From an uncultured Clostridia bacterium (lineage in GTDB: Bacteria; Bacillota; Clostridia; UBA1381), in the NCBI GenBank assembly GCA_934501535.1, contig CAKSUM010000007.1, forward strand, positions 1 through 64,000: 64,000 bases of DNA, in the 5' to 3' direction. This document shows positions 44,067-52,362 of the stretch, one piece after another; within the stretch, counting starts at the first letter, position 1, and the number at the start of each line of letters is the position of its first letter. Under the pieces are notes generated by a model. That model made no database searches. It saw only the letters and a program-made list of their open reading frames with translations, and was not told the origin of the DNA. Position numbers and translations under genes: made by a program.

Positions 44067-44552
44067 TCAGTTTTTAACGATGTCGCAGGTCTTTGCACCG
44101 GTAACCTTTATGACGTCCTCCGGCGACATCAAAAGGGTTATGCCGCACTGTCCGCCCGACACCGCAATCCGGTCAAATTCAAGACAGCTTTCATGAATAT
44201 ATGTCGGGTATCTTTTTTTCATTCCTATCGGCGAAACTCCGCCGCGGATATATCCCGTAAGCCCGAGCAGCTCTTTAACGTGAATAAGTTCCGCCTTTTT
44301 GTCGCCCGACGCTTTAGCAAGCTTTTTTAAATCTACCTCACAGTTAACCGGCACACATACAACCATTACGTCATTTCCGCGTGCGACAAGCGTTTTAAAT
44401 GACTGTTCGCACGGTATTCCTGTCAGCTCGGCTATGTGCATGCCGAAATTATCTCCTACCTCGTCTGTTTCATATTCAACTGCCTCATAGTTTATTTTTT
44501 CCTTTGAAAGCAGTCTCATTGCATTTGTCATTACGGGCTTTTTCTTTGCCAT
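44067..44552 (-). CDS. ybaK: Cys-tRNA(Pro)/Cys-tRNA(Cys) deacylase YbaK
   Basis: A 161-residue editing protein that hydrolyses Cys-tRNA(Pro). AMRLLSKEKINYEAVEY and PCEQSFKTLVARG are at the N-terminus, KLAKASGDKKAELI in the middle and GYIRGGVSPIGMKKRYP and SGGQCGITLLMSPED toward the end. The catalytic Lys equivalent and the GG motifs are in place. Sixteen bases from mutS2 on the same strand. Confidence 0.94.
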   Translation of the reverse strand: MAKKKPVMTNAMRLLSKEKINYEAVEYETDEVGDNFGMHIAELTGIPCEQSFKTLVARGNDVMVVCVPVNCEVDLKKLAKASGDKKAELIHVKELLGLTGYIRGGVSPIGMKKRYPTYIHESCLEFDRIAVSGGQCGITLLMSPEDVIKVTGAKTCDIVKN

Positions 44553-44567
44553 AATATCCTCCCTTTG

Positions 44568-46952
44568 CTATTTCAATTCCACAATTGTAACGCCCATTTC
44601 GCCTTCGCCGTAGCGTCCGGGGCGCTGTGATTTTACATGTTTGTTTCTACGCAGCATGTCGCTTATTCCGCTGCGCAGTACGCCTGTTCCTTTTCCGTGG
44701 ATTACCGTCACCGGCGAAACTCCGGCAAGGTAGCAGTCATCAAGAAATTTTTCCACATTCATCAGCGCCTCGTCAAGCGTTTGTCCGCGCACATCTACTT
44801 CTGTTTTTACATTTTTCGTCTTTGACGCGTAGGTTCCGGTCGATTTCACATACCTTTCCGTAAGCTCTTTTGCCGAATTATCTTTGATAAGCTCAAGTCC
44901 CGTTACATGCACGTCCATTTTTAAAATCCCTGCCTGTACACGAACCATTCCTTTTGAATCCGGTTTCCTTAAAACGGTCGCCGGCTGATCTATGTCGATA
45001 AGACGTACACTGTCGCCTTCTTTCAGATTTTTGGGTGCTTTGCGGAACGGCGTCTTGGGTTTTGCACCGTTTTTCATAGCTTTATCAAGCTTTTCCTCAC
45101 GGCTTTTCAGCTTTTCACGCGACTTCTGTATTTTATCGGTAACATTTGATGTTTTTCCCTCAATACGCATGCGCTCAAGGTCTTTAATAATGCTGTTTGC
45201 TTCCTCCCGCGCCTCAAGCACGATGAGTTTTGCCTCTCTTCTGGCTTCCTCTAGGATACGCGATTTTGTTTCCTTTACCTTTTTGCGTTCGCGCTCCGTT
45301 TCCGCTTTCAGCTCCGTAAGCTCGCTGCGAACACGCTTTGCATATTCTTTTTCGGATTGAGCTTCGGCGCGGTTCTGCTCAAGATCGGTTATTACATCTT
45401 CAAACTTTACATCTTCATCACTTAGAATTTCATTTGCCCTTGCAATTACCGCCTCCGAAAGCCCCAGACGCCGCGATATGGCAAATGCGTTTGATTTTCC
45501 CGGCACACCTATCAGCAGCTTATATGTCGGCTGCAGGCTGTCAACGTCAAATTCACACGACGCATTTTCAACCCCATCCGTGGTAAGCGCAAAAATCTTC
45601 AGTTCGCTGTAATGCGTAGTTGCGACGGTAACCGCACCAAATCCCCGAAGCGTTTCAAGAATTGAAATTGCGAGTGCCGCACCCTCGGTCGGGTCGGTTC
45701 CGGCGCCGAGCTCGTCAAAAAGCGCCAGAGAATCACTATCAACCTTATTGACAATATCAACTATCTTCACCATGTGCGACGAAAATGTTGACAGACTCTG
45801 TTCTATGCTCTGTTCATCGCCGATGTCGGCAAAGAAATGCTTAAATACCGCAGCACGGCTGTTATCGTTTGCCGGAATGTGCAATCCTGCTGCCGCCATT
45901 ATTGAAAATAAACCTATAGTTTTGAGCGTAACGGTTTTTCCGCCGGTGTTCGGTCCCGTTACAACAAGAGTGCTGAATTTATCCCCGAAATATATGTCAT
46001 TTGCAACAACCTTGTCCTTATCAATGAGCGGATGTCTTGCTTTTTTAAATTCTATTATGCCTTCATCATTTAAAACAGGTTCCGTTCCTTTCATATCAAA
46101 AGAAAGCTTTGCTTTGCAGAAAATAAAGTCAAGATTGCCTACTATATTGTAATCCGAGAGAATTATCGCCGAATTTTCCGCGGCACGGGCTGAAAGCTGC
46201 GAGAGAATACGTTCGATTTCCAGCTGTTCCATGCCTATCAGGTTCCGGATTTCGTTATTCGCGTTCACAACGCTCATAGGCTCTATGAAAAGCGTTGCTC
46301 CGCTTGCCGATGAGTCATGTACTATGCCGCTGACCTCGCCGCGGTATTCCGCCTTAACCGGAATAACATATCTGTCTGAGCGTATTGTAACTATCGGGTC
46401 CTGTAAATATTTTTTGTATGTTTCCGAATGGATTACGGCATTCAGACTGTCCTTTATTTTCGCATTCAGACTGCGCATTTTACGGCGGATTGCGCAAAGG
46501 TCCGATGATGCATCATCGGCTATTTCCGTTTCGGACAAAATCGCCGAATTTATGCTGTCCTCCAGCTCTTTGCACGGGATAATTCCGTTTCCCAGGCCGT
46601 GCAGAACCTCCGCTTCTGCCGGTGCGTCATCAAGGTATGACTTAATCCTCCGCGCCACATACAGCGTTCGGGATATGTTCATTAAATCTCTCGGATTTAA
46701 TACTCCGCCTATTTCCGTTCTTTTGACGCATGCCGTGATGTCATGAACGCCCAGCCCGACAGGCGGACTTCCTATCCGCAATACCGTCACAACCGCCTCG
46801 GTTGTTTCTTTTTGCGCGGCTTTTGCGCCTTCAAGCGTTTCATACGGCTCAAGCGAAAGTATCCTTTCCTTTACGGCTTCACTTTCTGTGTACAAAGCAA
46901 GTTTTTCCAAAATTTTATCATATTCAAGCGTTTTAAATGCTGACTGTTTCAC
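44568..46952 (-). CDS. mutS2: Endonuclease MutS2
   Basis: About 794 residues. The ATPase core has VVTGPNTGGKTVTLKTIGL (Walker A), SLALFDELGAGTDPTEGAAL (Walker B) and ATTHYSELK. A coiled-coil with many Lys/Glu follows (about 500-620). The C-terminal Smr domain begins VDVRGQTLDEALMNVEKFLDD and ends HGKGTGVLRSG...GVTIVELK. MutS2 handles collided ribosomes and suppresses recombination. The start is the GTG at 46952, with GGAGA before it; the frame start at 46982 lies upstream of that. Confidence 0.95.
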   Translation of the reverse strand: MKQSAFKTLEYDKILEKLALYTESEAVKERILSLEPYETLEGAKAAQKETTEAVVTVLRIGSPPVGLGVHDITACVKRTEIGGVLNPRDLMNISRTLYVARRIKSYLDDAPAEAEVLHGLGNGIIPCKELEDSINSAILSETEIADDASSDLCAIRRKMRSLNAKIKDSLNAVIHSETYKKYLQDPIVTIRSDRYVIPVKAEYRGEVSGIVHDSSASGATLFIEPMSVVNANNEIRNLIGMEQLEIERILSQLSARAAENSAIILSDYNIVGNLDFIFCKAKLSFDMKGTEPVLNDEGIIEFKKARHPLIDKDKVVANDIYFGDKFSTLVVTGPNTGGKTVTLKTIGLFSIMAAAGLHIPANDNSRAAVFKHFFADIGDEQSIEQSLSTFSSHMVKIVDIVNKVDSDSLALFDELGAGTDPTEGAALAISILETLRGFGAVTVATTHYSELKIFALTTDGVENASCEFDVDSLQPTYKLLIGVPGKSNAFAISRRLGLSEAVIARANEILSDEDVKFEDVITDLEQNRAEAQSEKEYAKRVRSELTELKAETERERKKVKETKSRILEEARREAKLIVLEAREEANSIIKDLERMRIEGKTSNVTDKIQKSREKLKSREEKLDKAMKNGAKPKTPFRKAPKNLKEGDSVRLIDIDQPATVLRKPDSKGMVRVQAGILKMDVHVTGLELIKDNSAKELTERYVKSTGTYASKTKNVKTEVDVRGQTLDEALMNVEKFLDDCYLAGVSPVTVIHGKGTGVLRSGISDMLRRNKHVKSQRPGRYGEGEMGVTIVELK

Positions 46953-47053
46953 TTTTTTTCTCCGTTCCGATGTGCAAAACACCTAATTCTTCTCTGTTTT
47001 TCTATTCTTTACATATATTATAGCAATTTTTTTTACGAAAAACAATATCTTTA

Positions 47054-47082
47054 TTGCAAAAGTTTCAATTATGTGTTAAAAT
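47054..47082 (+). promoter_or_regulatory. Promoter of tadA
   Basis: TTGCAA (47054-47059), 17 bases, TAAAAT (47077-47082). It lies inside the longer reading frame and so supports the ATG at 47123. Confidence 0.65.
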
Positions 47083-47122
47083 ATTAATAAAATATGCTGA
47101 TTTACATACTGAGGAACACATT

Positions 47123-47572
47123 ATGGACATAAAATTTATGCAGGCGGCTATGCGTGAAGCGCAAAAAGCGGCTGATATAGGTGAAACTCCGGTCGGCGCG
47201 GTCATTGTCCGCGGAGGAAAAATCATTGCCCGCGGGCATAACATGCGCGAAACCAAAAAAAATGCGCTGCTGCATGCGGAAATAACCGCAATCGACAAAG
47301 CCTGCAGGAAACTCGGCGGCTGGCGGCTTCCCGAATGTGATATTTATGTCACTCTCGAACCGTGCCCCATGTGCATGGGCGCAATTATTCAGGCGCGGAT
47401 TGAAAACCTGTATTTCGGTGCATTTGACCCGAAATCCGGCTGTGCCGGAAGCGTGTGCGACCTGTCCGGGCTTCTTCCTCACAAAGTAAATGTTTCGGGC
47501 GGCATAGAACGCACCGAATGTGAAACTGTTTTAAAAAATTTTTTTAAGAATTTAAGAAAGAGGGAAAAATAA
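47123..47572 (+). CDS. tadA: tRNA-specific adenosine deaminase TadA
   Basis: A 149-residue deaminase that makes inosine at position 34 of tRNA-Arg(ACG). Zinc and catalytic motifs HAEITAIDKA and EPCPMCMGAI are intact, and IVRGGKIIARGHN and ENLYFGAFDPKSGCAGSVCDL are typical. ATG 47123 is six bases after GAGGAAC. Two small genes follow on the same strand. Confidence 0.95.
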   Translation: MDIKFMQAAMREAQKAADIGETPVGAVIVRGGKIIARGHNMRETKKNALLHAEITAIDKACRKLGGWRLPECDIYVTLEPCPMCMGAIIQARIENLYFGAFDPKSGCAGSVCDLSGLLPHKVNVSGGIERTECETVLKNFFKNLRKREK

Positions 47573-47573
47573 A

Positions 47574-47675
47574 ATGAAATTCAACGAGAAAACAAAACGT
47601 GCCGTATGCCTGGTTCTGGCAGTCGCCATGATGATTCCGATTGCAATTGGAATAGTGTCAATGTTTTTATCGTAA
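47574..47675 (+). CDS. 33-residue membrane peptide
   Basis: ATG 47574 (AGAGGG upstream) to TAA 47675, one base after the tadA stop. Sequence: KFNEKTKRAVCLVL followed by a hydrophobic run ending SMFLS. A short basic N-terminus then one span resembles the DUF4044-type small proteins, which is tentative. No gene caller at a 60-codon limit would list it. Confidence 0.65.
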   Translation: MKFNEKTKRAVCLVLAVAMMIPIAIGIVSMFLS

Positions 47676-47699
47676 ATATATTTTGAACGGAGTGAAATC

Positions 47700-48353
47700 A
47701 TGTCTGAAAAGAAAAGTGTACGGCAGATATTGCTTGCTGTTCTTGCAGCAATACTTGCCTTTATAATCATTGTCGCGGCAGCAGGCTTTTGCTATTATCG
47801 GTTTTACATAATGCCGAAATACAATGAGGCTGTGCAGCAAAGCGGAGATGACCGCAAAGAGCTTACAAACGAAGATATTTTTTCTTTTGCGAAGCTGTTT
47901 TCCAATCCGCATTTTCTCGAAAATCTGAAAAATTTTGACAAGGAATCCGCACCCGAGGTTCTTAACATTCTCGAAGAGCTTGAACAGGAAAATCCGGCTC
48001 CTGAATCCTCACCGCAAGCCGGTGAAAATTCCGTGCCCGATTCACCTGCTGTGTCCTCCGGGAAAAATACACACATTTCCGACCAACAGCTGCACGAAAC
48101 AACCGATAAAGTCGGCAAAACCGCAGAATCTGTAAACAAAAAAAGCGCGTATGACCGCATAATGGCAGCGGCGGATAAAGATGAAATAATGGAAGGAATG
48201 GCTATAATCTCGAAGGTGGATATGTCTACGGTAAACAAACTCAGAAGCGAGGGAAATTCCGCAGGACTTAAAGCATACATCAAAAGCGTGCTCACATCAT
48301 CGGAGATTTCCGCAAGCCTCAGGCTGTACAACAAATACAAACATTTGCTTTAA
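47700..48353 (+). CDS. Single-span membrane-anchored protein of unknown function
   Basis: A 217-residue protein. A basic N-terminus (SEKKSVRQI) precedes one long hydrophobic segment (ILLAVLAAILAFIIIVAAAG), a Pro/Ser/Glu-rich linker follows (residues about 95-130), and a helical C-terminal domain ends the protein (AYDRIMAAADKDEIMEGM; LRLYNKYK). GGAG is seven bases from the ATG. It lies with the 33-residue peptide and may form a cell-envelope unit. No known family is apparent. Confidence 0.7.
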   Translation: MSEKKSVRQILLAVLAAILAFIIIVAAAGFCYYRFYIMPKYNEAVQQSGDDRKELTNEDIFSFAKLFSNPHFLENLKNFDKESAPEVLNILEELEQENPAPESSPQAGENSVPDSPAVSSGKNTHISDQQLHETTDKVGKTAESVNKKSAYDRIMAAADKDEIMEGMAIISKVDMSTVNKLRSEGNSAGLKAYIKSVLTSSEISASLRLYNKYKHLL

Positions 48354-48445
48354 TTTTTGAATAACCGTTCCCCGTTCTGTACATAATAAATTACAGAGAA
48401 ACGCACGCAATTCCATCCGGGCGTTTTTCCGTTTACGTCTTGTCT

Positions 48446-48481
48446 GCCCACAACATGTACGTATACGTTTATTATGTGGGC
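48446..48481. other. Hairpin before the DUF1540 gene
   Basis: GCCCACA (48446-48452) pairs with TGTGGGC (48475-48481) around a loop holding the palindrome ACGTATACGT (48459-48468). It may be an operator or a leader structure. The bases from the upstream gene to here, about 90, show nothing else. Confidence 0.4.
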
Positions 48482-48503
48482 GGAAAGGCTATGGGGAAAC
48501 ATT

Positions 48504-48674
48504 ATGAGTTGTAGTTGCAAACCTAACGAAAGCATTAAATGTACCGTAACAGAATGTAAAAATCATTGTAAGTCAAAGGATTTTTGTTCCCTGGACTGCA
48601 TAACGGTCGGCACTCACGAGCCGAATCCGACAATGACGGAATGTACGGATTGCAAATCTTTTGAATTATCATAA
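48504..48674 (+). CDS. DUF1540 domain protein, Cys-rich
   Basis: A 56-residue protein starting at ATG 48504 (GGGGAAA upstream). Six Cys follow the pattern CSCKPNESIKCTVTECKNHC...CSLDCITVG, with CTDCKSFEL at the end. The family is common in Clostridia; metal binding is likely but function is unknown. A terminator follows at 48690. Confidence 0.85.
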   Translation: MSCSCKPNESIKCTVTECKNHCKSKDFCSLDCITVGTHEPNPTMTECTDCKSFELS

Positions 48675-48689
48675 GAATTGCGGAATAAG

Positions 48690-48711
48690 GGCAGGTTATC
48701 CTGCCTTTTTT
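48690..48711 (+). terminator. Terminator after the DUF1540 gene
   Basis: GGCAGG (48690-48695) and CCTGCC (48700-48705) around TTAT, then TTTTTT. It lies just ahead of the radical SAM gene. Confidence 0.85.
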
Positions 48712-48730
48712 CTTTTATAAGGAGAAAAAA

Positions 48731-49666
48731 ATGGAAAACAAATTTAAATACACATTAGACAACAAAAGGTATCATACCTGGAATTATTTTTTGAAACAAA
48801 AATTCGGCTGCAAAGTATTCAAGGTTGCCCTAAACGGTGGTTTTACATGTCCGAACATCGACGGAACAAAAGGCAGCGGCGGCTGTACCTATTGTCTTTC
48901 CGGCAGCGGTGAATTTGCCGGCAATCCCGAACATTCAATCTCATCTCAATTCGAAGAAGTGAAAGAAAAAATGCTAAAAAAATGGCCTGAGGCGAAATAC
49001 ATTCCGTATTTTCAGGCAAATACGAACACCTATGCGCCGGCAGAAATTCTGCGTGAGCGCTTTGAACCCGTACTTGCAAAAAAAGATGTTGTGGGTATTG
49101 ATATATCTACGCGTCCCGACTGTCTTGCCGAAGATGTTCTTTCCTACCTTGACGAATTAAACACAAGGACATTTCTTTTGGTTGAACTCGGATTGCAGAC
49201 AATTTTTGATGAAACAGGCAGTCGGATAAACCGCTGTCATACATATGCCGACTTTCTTGACGGATACGATAAACTTAAATCACGAAATATACGCACCTGT
49301 GTGCATTTGATTTTAGGACTGCCCGGCGAAACGCACGAAATGATGCTTGAGAGTGCAAAAGCAGTAGCCGCTCTGCGCCCCGATTGCGTAAAGCTCCACC
49401 TTTTGCACATTTTAAAGGGAACGAAAATGGCGAAACAATATGAAGCCGGCGAATTTGAGGTAATGACGTTAAACAATTACGTAAATACGATTGTTGACTG
49501 CCTTGAGGTTGTTCATGAAGATACCATAATACAGCGGCTTACCGGTGACGGCGGCAGAGATGTTTTGATTGCGCCGTTATGGAGCCTGAAAAAATTTGTT
49601 GTTCTAAATGAAATCGATAAGGAAATGGTGCGCCGTAATACGTATCAGGGAGCTAAATTCAACTAA
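48731..49666 (+). CDS. TIGR01212 family radical SAM protein (YhcC-like)
   Basis: A 311-residue radical SAM enzyme. The motif GGFTCPNIDGTKGSGGCTYCLS provides the CxxxxxxxC..C-type Fe-S ligands. SRPDCLAEDVLSYLDEL, VELGLQTIFDETGSRINRCHTYADF and LILGLPGETHEMML are barrel motifs, and LKLHLLHILKGT-like residues (KLHLLHILKGTKMA) mark the family. The substrate is unknown. AAGGAG precedes the ATG by six bases. Confidence 0.9.
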   Translation: MENKFKYTLDNKRYHTWNYFLKQKFGCKVFKVALNGGFTCPNIDGTKGSGGCTYCLSGSGEFAGNPEHSISSQFEEVKEKMLKKWPEAKYIPYFQANTNTYAPAEILRERFEPVLAKKDVVGIDISTRPDCLAEDVLSYLDELNTRTFLLVELGLQTIFDETGSRINRCHTYADFLDGYDKLKSRNIRTCVHLILGLPGETHEMMLESAKAVAALRPDCVKLHLLHILKGTKMAKQYEAGEFEVMTLNNYVNTIVDCLEVVHEDTIIQRLTGDGGRDVLIAPLWSLKKFVVLNEIDKEMVRRNTYQGAKFN

Positions 49667-49686
49667 TAATCCGATTTAATACACAG

Positions 49687-49722
49687 AATACGGGTATGTG
49701 CTCTGCCTCACATACCCGTATT
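49687..49722. terminator. Shared terminator between the radical SAM gene and the galacturonate operon
   Basis: AATACGGGTATGTG (49687-49700) pairs perfectly with CACATACCCGTATT (49709-49722); the loop is eight bases. It can end both converging transcripts. Confidence 0.85.
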
Positions 49723-49726
49723 TATA

Positions 49727-51112
49727 TCAATAGTCGGTCAAATATGCCTTTGTATTTTCAACCATTTCATCAAACAGCTTTTTAGCATCTGACAGTGTGA
49801 TTGTAACAAGCGGGTCATTTGAAAAAGCGGTAAATGCCAAATCAAGATTTCTTGTCAGTGCCGCCTCGGTGATTATCTGCTGCTCGCCGCTGACGCGTGA
49901 AATGAGCGGATAAATTGTTTCCGGTATTTCACCTGCAAACACGGGCGTAACCGTATTTGCCGCAAAACGCGCATTTGTTTCCACCACTGCACCGAGCGGA
50001 AGATTGGGTATTTGTCCCCTATTCGGAAGATTTACATTGGTTACAAAACTTCCAAGTCCGAGCAGCGCACGGATTTGATTTACGCCGTCCTCGCCGGTAT
50101 CGTTCATTTTGAATTTTTCTTCTCCGCTGACCAGTCTTGCACTCTTTTCAAGTCTTTCTTTTAAATCATTCTTGCGCCATGCAACGGTTGTCAGTCCGAA
50201 TTTCCATTCCTTTACACATTCCGGGCTTGCAAGATACCATTTTCCGGGGCAAAATTCCGCCAGATGCCTGTCGCCTGCGGCAGCAATGTATCCGAATCTC
50301 TTAAACAAATCAAATTTTACACGCTGTGCACAGGCAAACGAATTATTCATCCAGTTTTGGTCGCCGCCTTTTTCATAGCCGTTTTCATAATATTTATCAA
50401 CGAGTTTGCGATATATCGGGAATAAATCTATGCCCTTGTACTGCGCTTTTGTAATCCATGTGAAGTGGTTCACGCCGACAACATTTATATCAATATCAGC
50501 TCTTCCCGGCTTTTCGGTACCGGTCAGCTCGGCAACAGCCTCAGCAAGCAGCTTTTGTGTGCCGAAAACTTCATGGCAGCAGCCGAATGCTTTTATCTCC
50601 GGGAAAACACGGTAAAGCGTATTTACGCAAACCGTCATGGGATTTGTGTAATTAATAACCCATGCTTCCGGACAATTATCGTGGATTGCGCGTGCAATTA
50701 CCTCATACATCGGCACCGTACGCAATGCGCGTATAATTCCGCCCGGGCCCGAAGTATCTCCTACCGACTGATAAATTCCGTATTTTTCCGGCGTATGAAC
50801 GTCAGATTCCATTTCGTCAAAGGTGGCAGGAAGAATTGAAATTACAACAAAATCCGCACCTTTCAGCGCCTCATCAATCGTTTGGCAAGCCTTGTAGTTC
50901 CATACGGATTTGCAGCCATCAACATCTTTTATTGAGTTACCGATAATCTCATTATGTTTTGCCGCCTCATAATCAATGTCATAAAGATACACGCTGCCCG
51001 ATATATCGTCGGCCTGCGCCAAATCGGACATCAGCCCCCATGCCCAGCCGCGCGAGCCTCCTCCTATGTATGCGATTTTGAGCTCCTCAACGCTTGTGAT
51101 ATTGTGTTTCAT
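49727..51112 (-). CDS. GH4-family alpha-galacturonidase-like hydrolase
   Basis: A 461-residue NAD- and metal-dependent glycosidase of family 4. IAYIGGGSRGWAWGLM is the nucleotide fold, ILPATFDEMESDV and SVGDTSGPGGIIRALR are active-site loops, NPMTVCVNTL follows, and the metal-binding GCCHEVFGTQ and VGVNHFTWI are present. It lies in front of uxaC-uxaA-uxaB direction-wise downstream of them, so release of galacturonate from oligogalacturonides (LplD-like) fits best. The sequence alone does not exclude an alpha-glucosidase. Confidence 0.85.
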   Translation of the reverse strand: MKHNITSVEELKIAYIGGGSRGWAWGLMSDLAQADDISGSVYLYDIDYEAAKHNEIIGNSIKDVDGCKSVWNYKACQTIDEALKGADFVVISILPATFDEMESDVHTPEKYGIYQSVGDTSGPGGIIRALRTVPMYEVIARAIHDNCPEAWVINYTNPMTVCVNTLYRVFPEIKAFGCCHEVFGTQKLLAEAVAELTGTEKPGRADIDINVVGVNHFTWITKAQYKGIDLFPIYRKLVDKYYENGYEKGGDQNWMNNSFACAQRVKFDLFKRFGYIAAAGDRHLAEFCPGKWYLASPECVKEWKFGLTTVAWRKNDLKERLEKSARLVSGEEKFKMNDTGEDGVNQIRALLGLGSFVTNVNLPNRGQIPNLPLGAVVETNARFAANTVTPVFAGEIPETIYPLISRVSGEQQIITEAALTRNLDLAFTAFSNDPLVTITLSDAKKLFDEMVENTKAYLTDY

Positions 51113-51129
51113 GTTATCTTTCTCCCTTC

Positions 51130-52362
51130 TTAAAATTTAAAATATTCTTTAGCGTTATTATAACAAATATCTTCGATTATTTTTCCGAGCATTTTCATGT
51201 CGCCGGGATATTCGCCGTCCTCAACCCATTTTCCGATAAGACTGCACAAAATCCGGCGGAAATACTCATGGCGCGTATATGATACAAAGCTTCTGCTGTC
51301 GGTGAGCATGCCGACAAATTTTGACAAAAGACCCAGATTTGCCAGTGATTTCATTTGACTTTCCATGCCGTCGCGCTGATCATTGAACCACCAGCCCGAG
51401 CCAAACTGAATTTTTCCCGCAGTCGGTGCTTTCTGAAAATTCCCGAGCATGGTCGCAAGTACGTAATTATCTTTGGGATTGAGCGTGTACAGAATGGTTT
51501 TCGGCAGCAAATCTTCTTTTTCAAGCGTATCCATAAGCTTTGAAAGCCCCTCCGCCACTCTGAAATCATTGACCGAATCAAATCCCGTATCCGCACCGAG
51601 CTTTTCAAACATTCTTGTGTTGTTATTGCGCAGAGCGCCTATGTGCAGTTGCATTACCCAGCCGCGTTTCGCATACTCTCTGCCGAGAAATACAAGCTTT
51701 TCTGTAATTTCATCATTCATTTCATCGACGGCATGGTCGGAAAGACGGCAGCCGTTTTCATGAAAATAATCCATTCTGTCGGTAATATCGCCTTTTATAT
51801 CGTCCAAATCCGGGCGGAATGCCGGCAAAACCTTGGTCTTAAAACCATCAAGTTCCTTGATTTTTTTATGGTATTCGAGCGTATCATAGGGCTTGTCGGT
51901 AGTGCAGATTGTGTCAACGTTTGACATTGCAATGAGTCCGCGCACACGGTATTCGTCCTTTTCAAGACAGCCGTTTACCTTATCCCATACTTCCTTTGCC
52001 GTTTCTGCGCAGAGTTGTGTATCGACGCCGAAATATCTTTTAAGCTCCAAATGCGTCCAATGGTACATCGGGTTGCCTATCATCATGGGAACACAGGCTG
52101 CAAACGCTTTCCACTTCTCAAAATCGTCCGCATCGCCGGTTATCAGTTCTTCACTGATACCTGCCGAACGCATCAGCCGCCATTTGTAGTGGTCACCGCT
52201 CAAAAAAAGGTCATATGCATTTTTGAATTTGTAGTTTTCCGCAATCTGTTTCGGCGAAATATGGCAGTGATAATCGATTATCGGCATTTTTTCCGCATAT
52301 TCGTGATACAGCTTTTTTGCGGTTTCATTTTTCAGCATAAAATCCTCGGTAATAAAAGTCAT
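51130..52362 (-). CDS. uxaC: Glucuronate/galacturonate isomerase UxaC, short form
   Basis: Converts D-galacturonate to tagaturonate (or glucuronate to fructuronate). IIDYHCHISPKQIAENY contains metal-binding His; WTHLELKRYFGV, RGWVMQLHIGALRNNN and GTDTGFDSVND are hallmark blocks. The protein is 410 residues while the family is usually near 470; most of the deficit falls between AFRPDLDD and LVFLGREY. The ATG overlaps the uxaA stop (ATGA). Confidence 0.95.
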   Translation of the reverse strand: MTFITEDFMLKNETAKKLYHEYAEKMPIIDYHCHISPKQIAENYKFKNAYDLFLSGDHYKWRLMRSAGISEELITGDADDFEKWKAFAACVPMMIGNPMYHWTHLELKRYFGVDTQLCAETAKEVWDKVNGCLEKDEYRVRGLIAMSNVDTICTTDKPYDTLEYHKKIKELDGFKTKVLPAFRPDLDDIKGDITDRMDYFHENGCRLSDHAVDEMNDEITEKLVFLGREYAKRGWVMQLHIGALRNNNTRMFEKLGADTGFDSVNDFRVAEGLSKLMDTLEKEDLLPKTILYTLNPKDNYVLATMLGNFQKAPTAGKIQFGSGWWFNDQRDGMESQMKSLANLGLLSKFVGMLTDSRSFVSYTRHEYFRRILCSLIGKWVEDGEYPGDMKMLGKIIEDICYNNAKEYFKF

